A stretch of DNA of 21,466 nt from assembly GCA_049792815.1 (NCBI GenBank), contig JBARBG010000043.1, positions 1 through 21,466 of the forward strand. Reading direction: 5' to 3'. Below the pieces are notes generated by a model. That model saw only the letters and a program-made list of their open reading frames with translations. It ran no database searches and was not told where the DNA came from. Position 1 is the stretch's first letter. Each line of letters starts with the position of its first letter. Positions 14,017 through 21,466 of the stretch are shown here, piece after piece. This stretch comes from DAIDKA01 sp049792815 (GTDB taxonomy: Bacteria; Pseudomonadota; Gammaproteobacteria; Steroidobacterales; Steroidobacteraceae). A program made the position numbers and the translations under genes.

Positions 14017-16007
14017 CGTCGGGACCTTCAACCCTGCGCGACTCGCGCCTCGCGCGCGAGGCCAGTGCCCGCTCCGGCGCTGCCGCCAACGTCAGCCGCC
14101 TGCCGGACCTGGCCAGTGGCGAGGCCCTGGAGCGCTCCATTGCCGCGGCCCGCGATGCGCTGATCGGTCTGCAGAGCGCGCAAGGGTTCTGGCTGTTCGA
14201 GCTGGAGGCCGACTGCACGATTCCGGCGGAGTACATCATGATGATGCACTTCCTGGACGATCTGGATGTGGCGCTGCAGGAGAAGATCAGCGTCTACCTG
14301 CGCCGCCACCAGGCCGAGCATGGCGGCTGGCCGCTGTTCGTGGGCGGCGAGCTGGACTTGAGTTGCACGGTGAAGGTGTACTACGCGCTCAAGCTCGCCG
14401 GCGATGACCCGGCGGCGCCGCACATGGTGGCCGCCCGCGAGGCCATCCTGGCGCGCGGCGGGGCGGCACGCGCCAATGTCTTCACGCGCATCGCGCTGGC
14501 GCTGTTCGGCCAGGTGCCGTGGCGCGCCGTGCCCTATATCCCGGTCGAAATCATGCTGCTGCCGAAGTGGTTTCCGTTCCACCTCGACAAGGTCTCGTAC
14601 TGGTCGCGCACGGTGATGGTGCCGCTGTTCGTGCTGTGCACCCAAAAGCCCCTGGCGCGCAACCCGCGCGGGGTGGATATCCAGGAACTGTTCACCCTGC
14701 CGCCGTGGGAGGAGCGCCACTACTTCGCGCGCCGCGGCTTCACCAATCGTTTCTTCATGGCGCTGGACCGCATGGGCCGGGCCATCGATCCGTTGATTCC
14801 GCGGGCCATGCGCGCGCGCGCCATGCGCAAGGCCCAGGACTGGGTGCTGGAGCGCTTGAACGGCGACGGCGGCCTCGGTGCGATCTTCCCCGCCATGGTC
14901 AATGCCCTCGAAGTACTGGTCCTGATGGGCGTTGCGGCCACCGATCCGCGCCGCGCCACCGCCAAGCGCGCCATCGAGAAGCTGCTGGTGGTGGGGCCGC
15001 ATGAAGCCTACTGCCAGCCGTGCGTCTCCCCGGTATGGGATTCGGCACTGGCGGCCCTGGCGATGCAGGAAGCGGGGGATGATCAGGCGCATGCCGCAGC
15101 CGAGCGGGCCCTTGACTGGCTGGTCCCCGAGCAGTTGCTCGACAATCCGCAGGACTGGCAGGTGCAGAAGGCCGGTGTGCGCGGTGGCGGCTGGGCCTTC
15201 CAGTTCACCAACACCCATTATCCGGACCTGGATGACACCGCGGTGGTCGCCTGGTCCATGCACCAGGCGCGCGACCCAAAGCAGTACGCGCCCAACATCA
15301 GCCGGGCCCTTGACTGGCTGGTGGGTCTGCAGAGCCGCAACGGCGGATTCGCGGCCTTCGATGCCGACAACACCCACTACATCCTCAACGAAATTCCCTT
15401 CGCCGACCACGGTGCGCTGTTGGATCCGCCCACCAGCGATGTGACCGCGCGCGTGGTCACTGCACTGGCCAGAGTCGGACGTCCCCAGGACGCGACGGCT
15501 CTGAAGCGGGCGCTTGCCTACCTGCGCGCGGAGCAGGAGCCGAACGGCGCCTGGTTCGGCCGCTGGGGCACCAACTATATCTATGGCACCTGGTCGGTGC
15601 TGATTGCCCTCGAGCAGGCGGGCGTCGCCCACGATGATCCGGCCGTGCGCCGCGCCGTGAACTGGCTGGCCTCCAAGCAGAATGCCGACGGCGGCTGGGG
15701 CGAACTCAACGACAGCTACCACGATCGCCAGCACGCCGGCGGCCCGACGGCGAGCGCGCCGTTCCAGACGGCCTGGGCGTTGCTGGGGCTGCTGGCCAGC
15801 GGCGAAGTCGACTCCCCGGCGGTGCGCAACGGTGTGCGCTACCTGCAGCGTCAGCAGCAGAAGAGCGGGCTGTGGAGCGATTCGCGTTTCACGGCCCCGG
15901 GCTTCCCGCGCGTGTTCTACCTCAAGTACCACGGTTACTGCGCGTACTTCCCGCTGTGGGCGCTGGCCGCCTATCGCAATCGCGTGGCAGCCACCCGCCC
16001 GAAGTGA
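14013..16007 (+). CDS. shc: Squalene-hopene cyclase
   Basis: Shc (HpnF) cyclises squalene to hopene/hopanol, the committed step of hopanoid synthesis, on the membrane face. The 664-residue product is of normal length. The catalytic motif DLDD is at 405-408, with D407 as the protonating acid by analogy with the Alicyclobacillus DVDD motif. QW-type repeats recur through both alpha-barrels, for example QSAQGFWLFE, QAEHGGWPLF, RNGGFAAFD, EPNGAWFGRWG, NADGGWGE and KSGLWSDSRF. NYIYGTWSVL, TAWALLGLLA and GFPRVFYLKYHGYCAYFPLWALA complete the family pattern. GTG 14013 overlaps the squalene synthase stop (GTGA), giving translational coupling. Substrate preference among squalene, tetraprenyl and other polyprenes cannot be told by eye, but the upstream squalene synthase makes squalene the natural choice. 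Confidence 0.96.
   Translation: MTSGPSTLRDSRLAREASARSGAAANVSRLPDLASGEALERSIAAARDALIGLQSAQGFWLFELEADCTIPAEYIMMMHFLDDLDVALQEKISVYLRRHQAEHGGWPLFVGGELDLSCTVKVYYALKLAGDDPAAPHMVAAREAILARGGAARANVFTRIALALFGQVPWRAVPYIPVEIMLLPKWFPFHLDKVSYWSRTVMVPLFVLCTQKPLARNPRGVDIQELFTLPPWEERHYFARRGFTNRFFMALDRMGRAIDPLIPRAMRARAMRKAQDWVLERLNGDGGLGAIFPAMVNALEVLVLMGVAATDPRRATAKRAIEKLLVVGPHEAYCQPCVSPVWDSALAALAMQEAGDDQAHAAAERALDWLVPEQLLDNPQDWQVQKAGVRGGGWAFQFTNTHYPDLDDTAVVAWSMHQARDPKQYAPNISRALDWLVGLQSRNGGFAAFDADNTHYILNEIPFADHGALLDPPTSDVTARVVTALARVGRPQDATALKRALAYLRAEQEPNGAWFGRWGTNYIYGTWSVLIALEQAGVAHDDPAVRRAVNWLASKQNADGGWGELNDSYHDRQHAGGPTASAPFQTAWALLGLLASGEVDSPAVRNGVRYLQRQQQKSGLWSDSRFTAPGFPRVFYLKYHGYCAYFPLWALAAYRNRVAATRPK
15105..15124 (+). 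repeat. 20-base direct repeat within shc, copy 1
   Basis: The 20 bases here recur identically at 15303-15322, 198 bases (66 codons) downstream and in the same frame. Both encode the core RALDWLV of an alpha-barrel helix. It reflects the internal repeat structure of the cyclase, with unusually exact nucleotide identity. Confidence 0.7.
15303..15322 (+). repeat. 20-base direct repeat within shc, copy 2
   Basis: Second copy of the 20 bases at 15105-15124, encoding RALDWLV before GLQSRNGG, a QW motif. Confidence 0.7.
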
Positions 16008-16681
16008 GTGTCACGGGGATCGTCGCGGCCCTGAAGGTCGAGGCGCGCACCCTGGGGCACTCGCCCCCTGGCCGATTGCTCATGATCAGCGGCATGGGAC
16101 CGCAGGCTGCCGCCCACGCAGCCGCGGCTCTGGTCGCCGCCGGCGCCGAGGGTCTACTGAGCTTTGGATTGGCGGGGGCCCTTGATCCGCAGCTGGGTGC
16201 CGGTGCGGTGGTGCTGCCGCAAAGCGTGGTCGGCGCAGGCGGGGTGCATGCCGCCTACGGACCCTGGCGTGAACGGCTGGCAGCGCAGGCGGCCGCCGTG
16301 GCCGATGCTCGTGGGGTTGTCGGCGGCATCCTGCTGAGCGTGGCGCAGCCGCTGACCACGGTAGAGTCCAAATCCCAGGCGCGGGCCAGCAGCGGCGCCT
16401 GTGCAGTCGATATGGAGAGCTTCGCCATTGCCGAGGTCGCCGCCCGTATGGGCGTGAAATTTGCGGTCGCAAGGGTGGTGATCGACCGCGCCACCGATGC
16501 GCTGCCGTTGAGCGTCATCCAGGCGACGGGTGCCTACGGGGACGTGAGCCTGCCACGGCTGGTCGCGGCTCTGGTCAGCGCGCCCGCCGATCTGCCGACG
16601 CTCATGCGATTGCCGCAGCGCTACCGCGCGGCGCTGCGGGCGCTGCGGGCCCTGGGACAACTGGATCTGGGGCTGCCGTGA
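16004..16681 (+). CDS. hpnG: Hopanoid-associated phosphorylase HpnG
   Basis: HpnG is a nucleoside-phosphorylase-like enzyme that removes adenine from adenosylhopane to give a phosphorylated ribosylhopane on the way to bacteriohopanetetrol. The 225-residue product has the PNP/UDP-phosphorylase layout: VAALKVEARTL at the N-terminus, ISGMGPQAAAHAA, LLSFGLAGALDPQLGAGAVVLP, and AVDMESFAIAEVA with the conserved MES nucleoside-binding motif, then ARVVIDRATDALP. GTG 16004 overlaps the shc TGA by 4 bases (GTGA). The frame is open further upstream into shc, but those residues do not belong to the family. The final TGA overlaps hpnA in the same manner. Its substrate requires HpnH, which is not encoded in the window. 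Confidence 0.9.
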   Translation: MSVTGIVAALKVEARTLGHSPPGRLLMISGMGPQAAAHAAAALVAAGAEGLLSFGLAGALDPQLGAGAVVLPQSVVGAGGVHAAYGPWRERLAAQAAAVADARGVVGGILLSVAQPLTTVESKSQARASSGACAVDMESFAIAEVAARMGVKFAVARVVIDRATDALPLSVIQATGAYGDVSLPRLVAALVSAPADLPTLMRLPQRYRAALRALRALGQLDLGLP

Positions 16682-17676
16682 ATCGCGCCTTCATCACCGG
16701 CGCCACGGGCTTCGTCGGCGCCGCGGTGGCGCGGGCGCTGGTGGCTGCCGGCTGGGAACTGCGCGCCCTGGCGCGCTCGGGCTCCGACCGTCGGAACCTC
16801 TCGGGTCTGCCTGTGGAGGTGGTGACCGGCGATCTGCGCGACCCGTCTTCGTATGCCGCGGCGTTGCAGGGCTGCGCGGCGCTGTTTCACGTGGCCGCCG
16901 ACTATCGACTGTGGGCGCCGGATCCGGCCGACCTGTATGCCATCAATGTCGAGGGCACGCGCGGTGTGCTCGAGGCGGCCGAACGCGCCGGCGTGGCGCG
17001 GATCGTCTACACCAGCAGCGTCGCCACCGTGCGCCTGGTGGGCGATGGCACGGTCGCCGATGAGGATAGCGTCGCCACCGAGGCTGACATGATCGGCCAT
17101 TACAAGCGCTCCAAGTTCCTGGCTGAGCAGCTGGTGCAGCAATGGGCCGCAGGCGCCTCGAAGCGCTTCGTGGTGATCGTGAATCCCTCCACACCCGTGG
17201 GTCCCTGCGACATCAAGCCCACGCCCACCGGCCAGATCGTGCTCGACGCCGCGGCCGGCCGCACGCCGGCGTACGTGGATACCGGCTTGAACGTCGCGCA
17301 CGTGGATGACATCGCCCGGGGCCATCTGCAGGCGCTGGAGCGGGGCCGCCATGGCGAGCGCTACATTCTAGGTGGCGCGGACATGACGCTGAAGGAGATC
17401 CTGACGCAGGTGACACGCATGGCCGGGCGGCCCGCACCGCGCATCCGCCTGCCCCATGGCGTCGTGCTGCCCATTGCCCATGTGGCCGAGGCGTTCGCGC
17501 GCCTCACCGGCGGCAGCACCCGCATCACGGTCGAGGGCGTGCGCATGTCCCGCAAGCGCATGTATTTCTCAAGCGCCAAGGCCATGCGCGAGCTGGGCTA
17601 CTCGTGGCGCGATCCGGCCATCGCTTTCCAGGACGCGGTGCGCTGGTTCCGCGACGCCGGCTACTTCAAGGGCTGA
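16678..17676 (+). CDS. hpnA: Hopanoid-associated sugar epimerase HpnA
   Basis: This 332-residue extended short-chain dehydrogenase/epimerase matches the hopanoid-associated HpnA type. The NAD(P) motif GATGFVG lies at 8-14, the catalytic Ser region TSS at 112-114, and Y142-x3-K146 (YKRSK) completes the triad. HVAADYRLWAPDP, AINVEGTRGVLEAA, NPSTPVGPCDIKPTPTG and LNVAHVDDIARGHL follow the family closely. The exact reaction has not been settled; a role in side-chain or sugar modification is assumed from its constant presence in hopanoid loci. GTG 16678 overlaps hpnG by 4 bases (GTGA), the third such junction in a row. The stop is only 3 bases from the stop of the convergent ferritin-like gene, so no terminator separates them. 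Confidence 0.92.
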   Translation: MNRAFITGATGFVGAAVARALVAAGWELRALARSGSDRRNLSGLPVEVVTGDLRDPSSYAAALQGCAALFHVAADYRLWAPDPADLYAINVEGTRGVLEAAERAGVARIVYTSSVATVRLVGDGTVADEDSVATEADMIGHYKRSKFLAEQLVQQWAAGASKRFVVIVNPSTPVGPCDIKPTPTGQIVLDAAAGRTPAYVDTGLNVAHVDDIARGHLQALERGRHGERYILGGADMTLKEILTQVTRMAGRPAPRIRLPHGVVLPIAHVAEAFARLTGGSTRITVEGVRMSRKRMYFSSAKAMRELGYSWRDPAIAFQDAVRWFRDAGYFKG

Positions 17677-17679
17677 ACG

Positions 17680-18555
17680 CTAAAGGCTTTTGGGCAGCAC
17701 CTTGAACATGAAGCGCGCCAGGGCCGGGACCAGCCGCGGGCGCAGCAACCGCGGGTCGTAGGGCGCCAGGCGGGCATCGTTCTCCCGCAGGCACAGTCCC
17801 AGAAGCTTGTGCAGCGTCACATCCTCGCCCAGGTCCTGGTGGGCGCTCAAGGTGAAATTATCGCCATCATCGCCGCCCAGCGGGCCGGTCTTTGCCGCGG
17901 GCTTGGTGTCGGGCGGTGTGCCCATGGTGCGCGCGGTTTTCGCGCGGCTCCACACCTGCTTGAGAATGATGCGGCCACAGCGCAGCGAGAATGCCGCGCG
18001 GCGCCACCACGGCAGCTGCCGGCGGCGATACTTCACCCAGTTCACAAAGAACAGGATGTGCCGCGCCTCTTCCTGCATCACCGGTTCGAACACCTCCACC
18101 AGCGCAGGCTCGAAGAATCCCGACTCGCGTGCCAGGGCGAACAGCCCAAAGGCGAAGAAGGAATCAAAGCATTCTCCGAACCCTGCGAACAGGAAATCAT
18201 GCTCCAGGTCGTGCGGTTCGTAGGGCAGCGGGTTGTCGACCGGAATGTTGTAGTGCGCGGTCAGCGCCCGCAGCAGCCGGGCGTGCCGGCCTTCCTCGAA
18301 GCCCTGCAGTTCAATGGCTTTGCGCAGCCCTGGATCGGCTTCGATGGCCGCCGCGGCGGCGACCGTATTGGAGGTGACGTTCTCGGTCGCCACGGCCTCC
18401 TGCCAGAAGGGCAGTGACACCAGGCGGATCTTGGACGCTTCGCTCAAGGCAGGCCACTGCACCTGCTCGGGCACATAGTCCACGTGGCTGTCCATGAAAA
18501 ATCGCGCGAGCAGTTCGCGATGCGCCAAGGATCCGATTTGCATTTCAACACTCAC
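17680..18555 (-). CDS. Ferritin-like diiron protein in the hopanoid locus, function unknown
   Basis: I do not recognise a characterised family. The 291-residue protein (from GTG 18555) has the iron ligand pattern of a ferritin-like four-helix bundle: a Glu in TENVTSN (E58), E88-x2-H91 (EGRH), a probable Glu in GFGECFDSF (E128), and E163-x2-H166 (EARH). The last helix continues into FFVNWVKYRRR. A basic, tryptophan-rich stretch (LPWWRRAAFSLRCGRIILK) may lie on the membrane surface; the C-terminal third is polar then basic with no clear fold. The GTG overlaps the hpnL TGA by 4 bases (GTGA), so the gene is translationally coupled to hpnL; an upstream in-frame ATG at 18591 lies inside hpnL and is less likely. 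The diiron site suits an oxygenase, desaturase or hydroxylase acting on hopanoids or another lipid; this role is inferred from context only. Confidence 0.8.
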   Translation of the reverse strand: MSVEMQIGSLAHRELLARFFMDSHVDYVPEQVQWPALSEASKIRLVSLPFWQEAVATENVTSNTVAAAAAIEADPGLRKAIELQGFEEGRHARLLRALTAHYNIPVDNPLPYEPHDLEHDFLFAGFGECFDSFFAFGLFALARESGFFEPALVEVFEPVMQEEARHILFFVNWVKYRRRQLPWWRRAAFSLRCGRIILKQVWSRAKTARTMGTPPDTKPAAKTGPLGGDDGDNFTLSAHQDLGEDVTLHKLLGLCLRENDARLAPYDPRLLRPRLVPALARFMFKVLPKSL

Positions 18556-19514
18556 GTCAATTGCCAGTACGCCAGCGCCGGCACCCCGCACAGGACTTCG
18601 CGCATGCGCTTGGCCAGCGACAGCGCGATGCCGGCGTCATTCGGCAGACCCAGAAGATAACCAAATCCGACCAGGCCGGCCTCCTGGACGCCAACGCCTG
18701 CCGGAACCACAAATATAAAGTGCCGGATGGCCTGAGTCAGACTTTCCAGGGCCAGGGCCGTGCCAAATCCCACCGGGTGCTCAAGCCAGCGCAGCGCCAG
18801 CCACGTCTCGATGGCGCCGGCCGCGAAGCCCGCCAGCTGCCAGATGAGGGTGGCCAGCAAGGTGCCGGGGCGTCGCAGAAGTTCGCGCAGCCGCGCATCC
18901 ACGGCCATGGCCTGCTCGAGGGTCCCCAGCAGCTTTGCGGGCAGATCCAGTGTGTTTTCGACGCCGCGCACGATGCGTTCGAAGAGCGCGCCGCGGTGCA
19001 TGAGCAGGTACAGCCCGGCCACCACCGGTACGCTGAGCGCGAGACCGAGCAGCAGCTGCGAGGCCAGGGCCACCTTGCCCGTCAGGTGCAGCAACAGCAG
19101 CACACCCGCGACGGCAAACAGCAACTGACTGATGATGGTCAGCAGCACCTCCACGATCACGCTGGCCGCGACCACCGCCGTCGGGGCGCCATCGCGGCTG
19201 AGCATGCGAATGCCGGCAAGCTCGCCGCCGATATTGGCCACCGGCAGCAGGCGGTTGATGGCCTCGCGGACGCTCGCGATGACGAACAGGCGCCCCGGTG
19301 AGGTCAATTCGGGAGCGACCGCGCCGGCGCGCAGCAGCGTACGCCAGCCCAGGGCATCCAGCAGCAGCGGCAGCCCATGCAGGGGCACCAGCCACAGCAG
19401 CGTCCAGCCGGCCGCGGCCAGCAGGGCAAGGATGGGGCCCAGGCCCGCGCGCAGCACCAGCGCGATTCCCAGGGTCGTGCCCAGCAGCAGTGCAATCCGC
19501 AGCGGCCATTTCAT
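18552..19514 (-). CDS. hpnL: Hopanoid-associated integral membrane protein HpnL
   Basis: This 320-residue polytopic inner-membrane protein is of the HpnL type, related to the lysylphosphatidylglycerol synthase transmembrane family. Hydrophobic segments appear at about 5-22, 28-50, 110-145, 155-172, 220-245 and 265-290. Conserved stretches are REAINRLLPVANIGGELAGIRML (about 85-107) and FIFVVPAGVGVQEAGLVGFGYLLGL. It carries no catalytic motif I can name. In hopanoid loci it is thought to act in transport or membrane placement of extended hopanoids. ATG 19514 overlaps the hpnK TGA (ATGA), and its own stop overlaps the diiron protein gene start. Subcellular location is firm; role is inferred. Confidence 0.88.
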   Translation of the reverse strand: MKWPLRIALLLGTTLGIALVLRAGLGPILALLAAAGWTLLWLVPLHGLPLLLDALGWRTLLRAGAVAPELTSPGRLFVIASVREAINRLLPVANIGGELAGIRMLSRDGAPTAVVAASVIVEVLLTIISQLLFAVAGVLLLLHLTGKVALASQLLLGLALSVPVVAGLYLLMHRGALFERIVRGVENTLDLPAKLLGTLEQAMAVDARLRELLRRPGTLLATLIWQLAGFAAGAIETWLALRWLEHPVGFGTALALESLTQAIRHFIFVVPAGVGVQEAGLVGFGYLLGLPNDAGIALSLAKRMREVLCGVPALAYWQLT

Positions 19515-20362
19515 GTTGTGGCACCGGCGCGGAATGCTGCGATGTCCCCGTAACCGCCGAGCAGCAGCGAAGGATCCTCAAGCGCCGCCCGCACGGCGGG
19601 ACTGAGCAGTGCCTGCAGTTCAGCGCCATGACGGTACTGCGCCATCGAGGCACTGATGGCGCTGCCGGAGCGCGTGGCCGGGTGCAGGTAGATCTCACTC
19701 ACGCCCGGGGGCAGCGCCACCAGCACCGCGAGCAACCGGGCCTCGTGCATCGCGCCGCTGTGGCCCAGGCCGTAGATCCGATCGTTGCAGGCCAGCCCGG
19801 CGCGCCGCAGCCGCGCCCGCATCAAGGCGAGCCACGGACTGAGCAGCCGCGTCGCCATCAGGCCCGGTTCAGCCGGTACGCGCACCGCACGCAGGCCGAA
19901 ATCGCCACCGATCGCCAAGGCCAGCGACAGTACCGTCGGGTGCAGATGGAAGTGCTTGTGCGCATCCAGGTGATCAAGCCTGAGCCCCAGATCCGCGAAG
20001 GCCGCGAACTGCGCGCGGATTTCCGCGGCCAGCTGCCGGCGCACCGCGGGATGCGCGAAAAAACGCCACCCGGCGCCCACCATGTTGTCGTGAAATCGAT
20101 TGTCGGCGTCGACCAGGTCCGGGATCTGCTGCCGCGGCAGCACCGCCTGGCCGTCGGCGAGCGTCAGGTGCAGTCCGACGCGCAGCCCGGGCATCCCGCG
20201 GGCCCGCCGCGCCGCATCCTGCGCTGCCGTAGCCCCGACCATGAGGCTGGCGGCGCTGAGAACCCCGGCCCGATGCGCGCTTTCCACCGCCTCGTTGACA
20301 GCCGCATGCAACCCGAAATCATCGGCAGTGATGATGCACAGGCGCCGGTGCGGCTCCGGCAC
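19511..20362 (-). CDS. hpnK: Hopanoid-associated deacetylase HpnK (ChbG/YdjC family)
   Basis: HpnK removes the acetyl group from N-acetylglucosaminyl-bacteriohopanetetrol to give BHT glucosamine. The 283-residue protein has the YdjC-type metal-dependent deacetylase motifs: TADDFG near the N-terminus with D14 and D15, VGLHLTLADG, and LDHLDAHKHFHLHPTV with the metal-binding histidines. YLHPATR follows near the C-terminus. GTG 20362 shares one base with the hpnI stop (TAGTG), and the TGA overlaps the hpnL ATG. HpnJ, the radical SAM enzyme often encoded between hpnI and hpnK, is absent from that position. Confidence 0.92.
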   Translation of the reverse strand: MPEPHRRLCIITADDFGLHAAVNEAVESAHRAGVLSAASLMVGATAAQDAARRARGMPGLRVGLHLTLADGQAVLPRQQIPDLVDADNRFHDNMVGAGWRFFAHPAVRRQLAAEIRAQFAAFADLGLRLDHLDAHKHFHLHPTVLSLALAIGGDFGLRAVRVPAEPGLMATRLLSPWLALMRARLRRAGLACNDRIYGLGHSGAMHEARLLAVLVALPPGVSEIYLHPATRSGSAISASMAQYRHGAELQALLSPAVRAALEDPSLLLGGYGDIAAFRAGATT

Positions 20363-21466
20363 TATTCGTTCTCAAGCTGGGTCGGATAGACCGATCCATC
20401 CTGGGCGAGATGGAAGCTGCTCTGGCCCCAACTCACCCGCTGTCCGAGGAAGGCCCACCACCACACCCCGAACAGGGCGCAGTCGTGCAGCGGCACCGCC
20501 CACAGCCGCGTCCAGGTCGAGCGCTCCCGGGACGGGCTCCAGTACAGATGCATCAGCAGGCGCAGCACGGCCGTGGCGCCCAGGGCCCAAAGCGCCAGGG
20601 GCGCGCCGCCTGCGAGCACAGCGCCGATCAGGGCCACCGGCTGCGCGAAGGTCACAAAGGCCAGCGCGTACCCCCAGGGACGCACGGCCTTAATGGTGCG
20701 CAGCCAGCGCAGTTCATGACCCAACAGATCCTGCAGGCTGCGCTCCTCCACCACGGTCTCCACGACGACCTGCGACAGCACGGTGCGCAGGCCGAGCCTG
20801 CGGGTGAGTTCCCCGAGGCGGTAATCATCGGCCAGCTGATCGGCGATCGCGGGCAGCCCGCCGATGGCATCCAGGACCCGGCGGCGCAGGGCGATGGTTG
20901 CACCAAAAGCGAACGCGCGCGAACCAAACAGCGCCGCCACGAACACCGAAGGGACGAACCAGCCATTGATGAACTGCGCGCCCAGCTGCGACCAAAGATC
21001 CGGCAGCGGCCGGCCCACATACGGGCAGGTCACGATGCCGACACCGTCATCCACCAGTGGCGCCACGATCTGCTGCACATAGCCGGGCTCCACCCGGATG
21101 TCGCTGTCCACCATGATGAGGTAGTCGTGCTTGGCGATGGCCATGATGTTGATGAGATTGCTGACCTTGGCATTGCTGCCGTGGTGGGTGCCGTCAAGCA
21201 CCAGGGCCAGGTCCAGCAGCGGGAATTCATGTTGTAGCCGTCGCACCACAGCGACAGCGGGGTCGGCCGGGTCGCGCACCCCGAATACGATCTGCAGTTG
21301 TGGCCAGGCCTGATTGCAGAAGCTGCGCAGGCATTCATACAGGCGCGGTTCGGCGCCGCACAGCGGCTTGAGGATGGTGACGGCCGGCAGCGCCAGGTAG
21401 TGCGGCCAGGGCGCCGCCCGGCGTGGTCGCAGCAGCGCGCCGAGCAGCGCACACAGCGTGTAGCTG
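20362..21466 (-). CDS. hpnI: Hopanoid-associated glycosyltransferase HpnI (N-terminus outside window)
   Basis: HpnI adds N-acetylglucosamine to bacteriohopanetetrol. It belongs to the ceramide-glucosyltransferase-like (GT21) branch of GT-A enzymes. The frame is open from the window edge (21466) to TAG at 20362-20364, giving about 367 visible residues. From the N-terminal side it reads a partial hydrophobic segment, VTILKPLCGAEPRLYECL, IVFGVRDPADPAV, LVLDGTHHGSNAKVSNLINI, the metal-binding DSD in MVDSDIRVEPGYV, ADDYRLGELTRRLG and HELRWLRTIK (the RxxRW-like motif). Hydrophobic segments follow near the C-terminus (for example ALAFVTFAQPVALIGAVLAG). A GTG at 21279 is internal, because family-conserved sequence continues upstream of it. 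The start and the operon promoter lie beyond the window. It is first of the visible genes hpnI-hpnK-hpnL-diiron protein. Confidence 0.92.
   Translation of the reverse strand, partial: SYTLCALLGALLRPRRAAPWPHYLALPAVTILKPLCGAEPRLYECLRSFCNQAWPQLQIVFGVRDPADPAVAVVRRLQHEFPLLDLALVLDGTHHGSNAKVSNLINIMAIAKHDYLIMVDSDIRVEPGYVQQIVAPLVDDGVGIVTCPYVGRPLPDLWSQLGAQFINGWFVPSVFVAALFGSRAFAFGATIALRRRVLDAIGGLPAIADQLADDYRLGELTRRLGLRTVLSQVVVETVVEERSLQDLLGHELRWLRTIKAVRPWGYALAFVTFAQPVALIGAVLAGGAPLALWALGATAVLRLLMHLYWSPSRERSTWTRLWAVPLHDCALFGVWWWAFLGQRVSWGQSSFHLAQDGSVYPTQLENE

Noticed and set aside
14028..15932. Minus-strand open frame of 634 codons opposite shc
   Set aside because: Shadow of shc; no domain, start signal or context.
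15872..16003. Upstream extension of hpnG inside shc
   Set aside because: The added 44 residues lie in the shc reading region and are unlike HpnG; the GTG at 16004 gives the same GTGA junction as the neighbouring genes.
18556..18591. ATG start of the diiron protein at 18591
   Set aside because: It would overlap hpnL by 40 bases; GTG 18555 forms a 4-base overlap matching the other junctions.
21277..21279. GTG at 21279 as the hpnI start
   Set aside because: Upstream codons are open to the window edge and encode conserved HpnI sequence (VTILKPLCGAEPRLYECL), so the gene is cut by the window instead.
1..21466. tRNA, rRNA, CRISPR array, IS element, prophage or attachment site
   Set aside because: The window is filled by core metabolic and hopanoid genes with short gaps; no cloverleaf, spaced repeat array, transposase or integrase was seen.

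Overview
The window is about 21.5 kb of GC-rich, gene-dense bacterial chromosome. The gene content (thiL, xseB-dxs, folE2, parE-parC and a full set of hopanoid genes) points to a high-GC proteobacterium, most likely a gammaproteobacterium. I cannot name a genus. No phage, IS element, CRISPR array, rRNA or tRNA was recognised. No gap between genes exceeds 300 bases; the longest, 5881-6056, is a divergent promoter region.

Layout. (1) 1-2851, plus strand: the 3' end of thiL, a Ser/Thr protein kinase fused to a cyclic-nucleotide-binding domain, and an exported metallo-beta-lactamase-fold hydrolase. (2) 2848-5880, minus strand: xseB-dxs-folE2, driven by a good sigma70-type promoter at 5912-5939. 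The ispA gene that often sits between xseB and dxs is absent. (3) 6057-8539, plus strand: a rubrerythrin without a rubredoxin domain, a GlpC/HdrD-like iron-sulfur protein and a DUF3501 protein. They follow a promoter with a perfect inverted repeat and look like a redox or peroxide-defence cassette. (4) 8584-12741, plus strand: parE-parC, topoisomerase IV. (5) 12820-17676, plus strand: squalene synthase, squalene-hopene cyclase (shc/hpnF), hpnG and hpnA, linked by three consecutive 4-base GTGA stop/start overlaps. (6) 17680-21466, minus strand and convergent with (5): hpnI (cut by the window end), hpnK, hpnL and a ferritin-like diiron protein of unknown function, again with overlapping stops and starts.

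How the genes fit together. Dxs supplies isoprenoid precursor, squalene synthase joins two farnesyl diphosphates, and Shc cyclises squalene to hopene. HpnG works on the adenosylhopane side-chain intermediate. HpnI and HpnK add and deacetylate an N-acetylglucosamine on bacteriohopanetetrol, and HpnL is probably a hopanoid transport or trafficking membrane protein. HpnH, which makes adenosylhopane, and HpnJ, which makes the cyclitol ether, are not in the window.

Best candidates for something undescribed: the diiron protein translationally coupled to hpnL in the hopanoid head-group operon; the rubrerythrin/Fe-S/DUF3501 cassette with its operator; and the kinase-cNMP fusion with a CRP-like repeat in its own upstream region.
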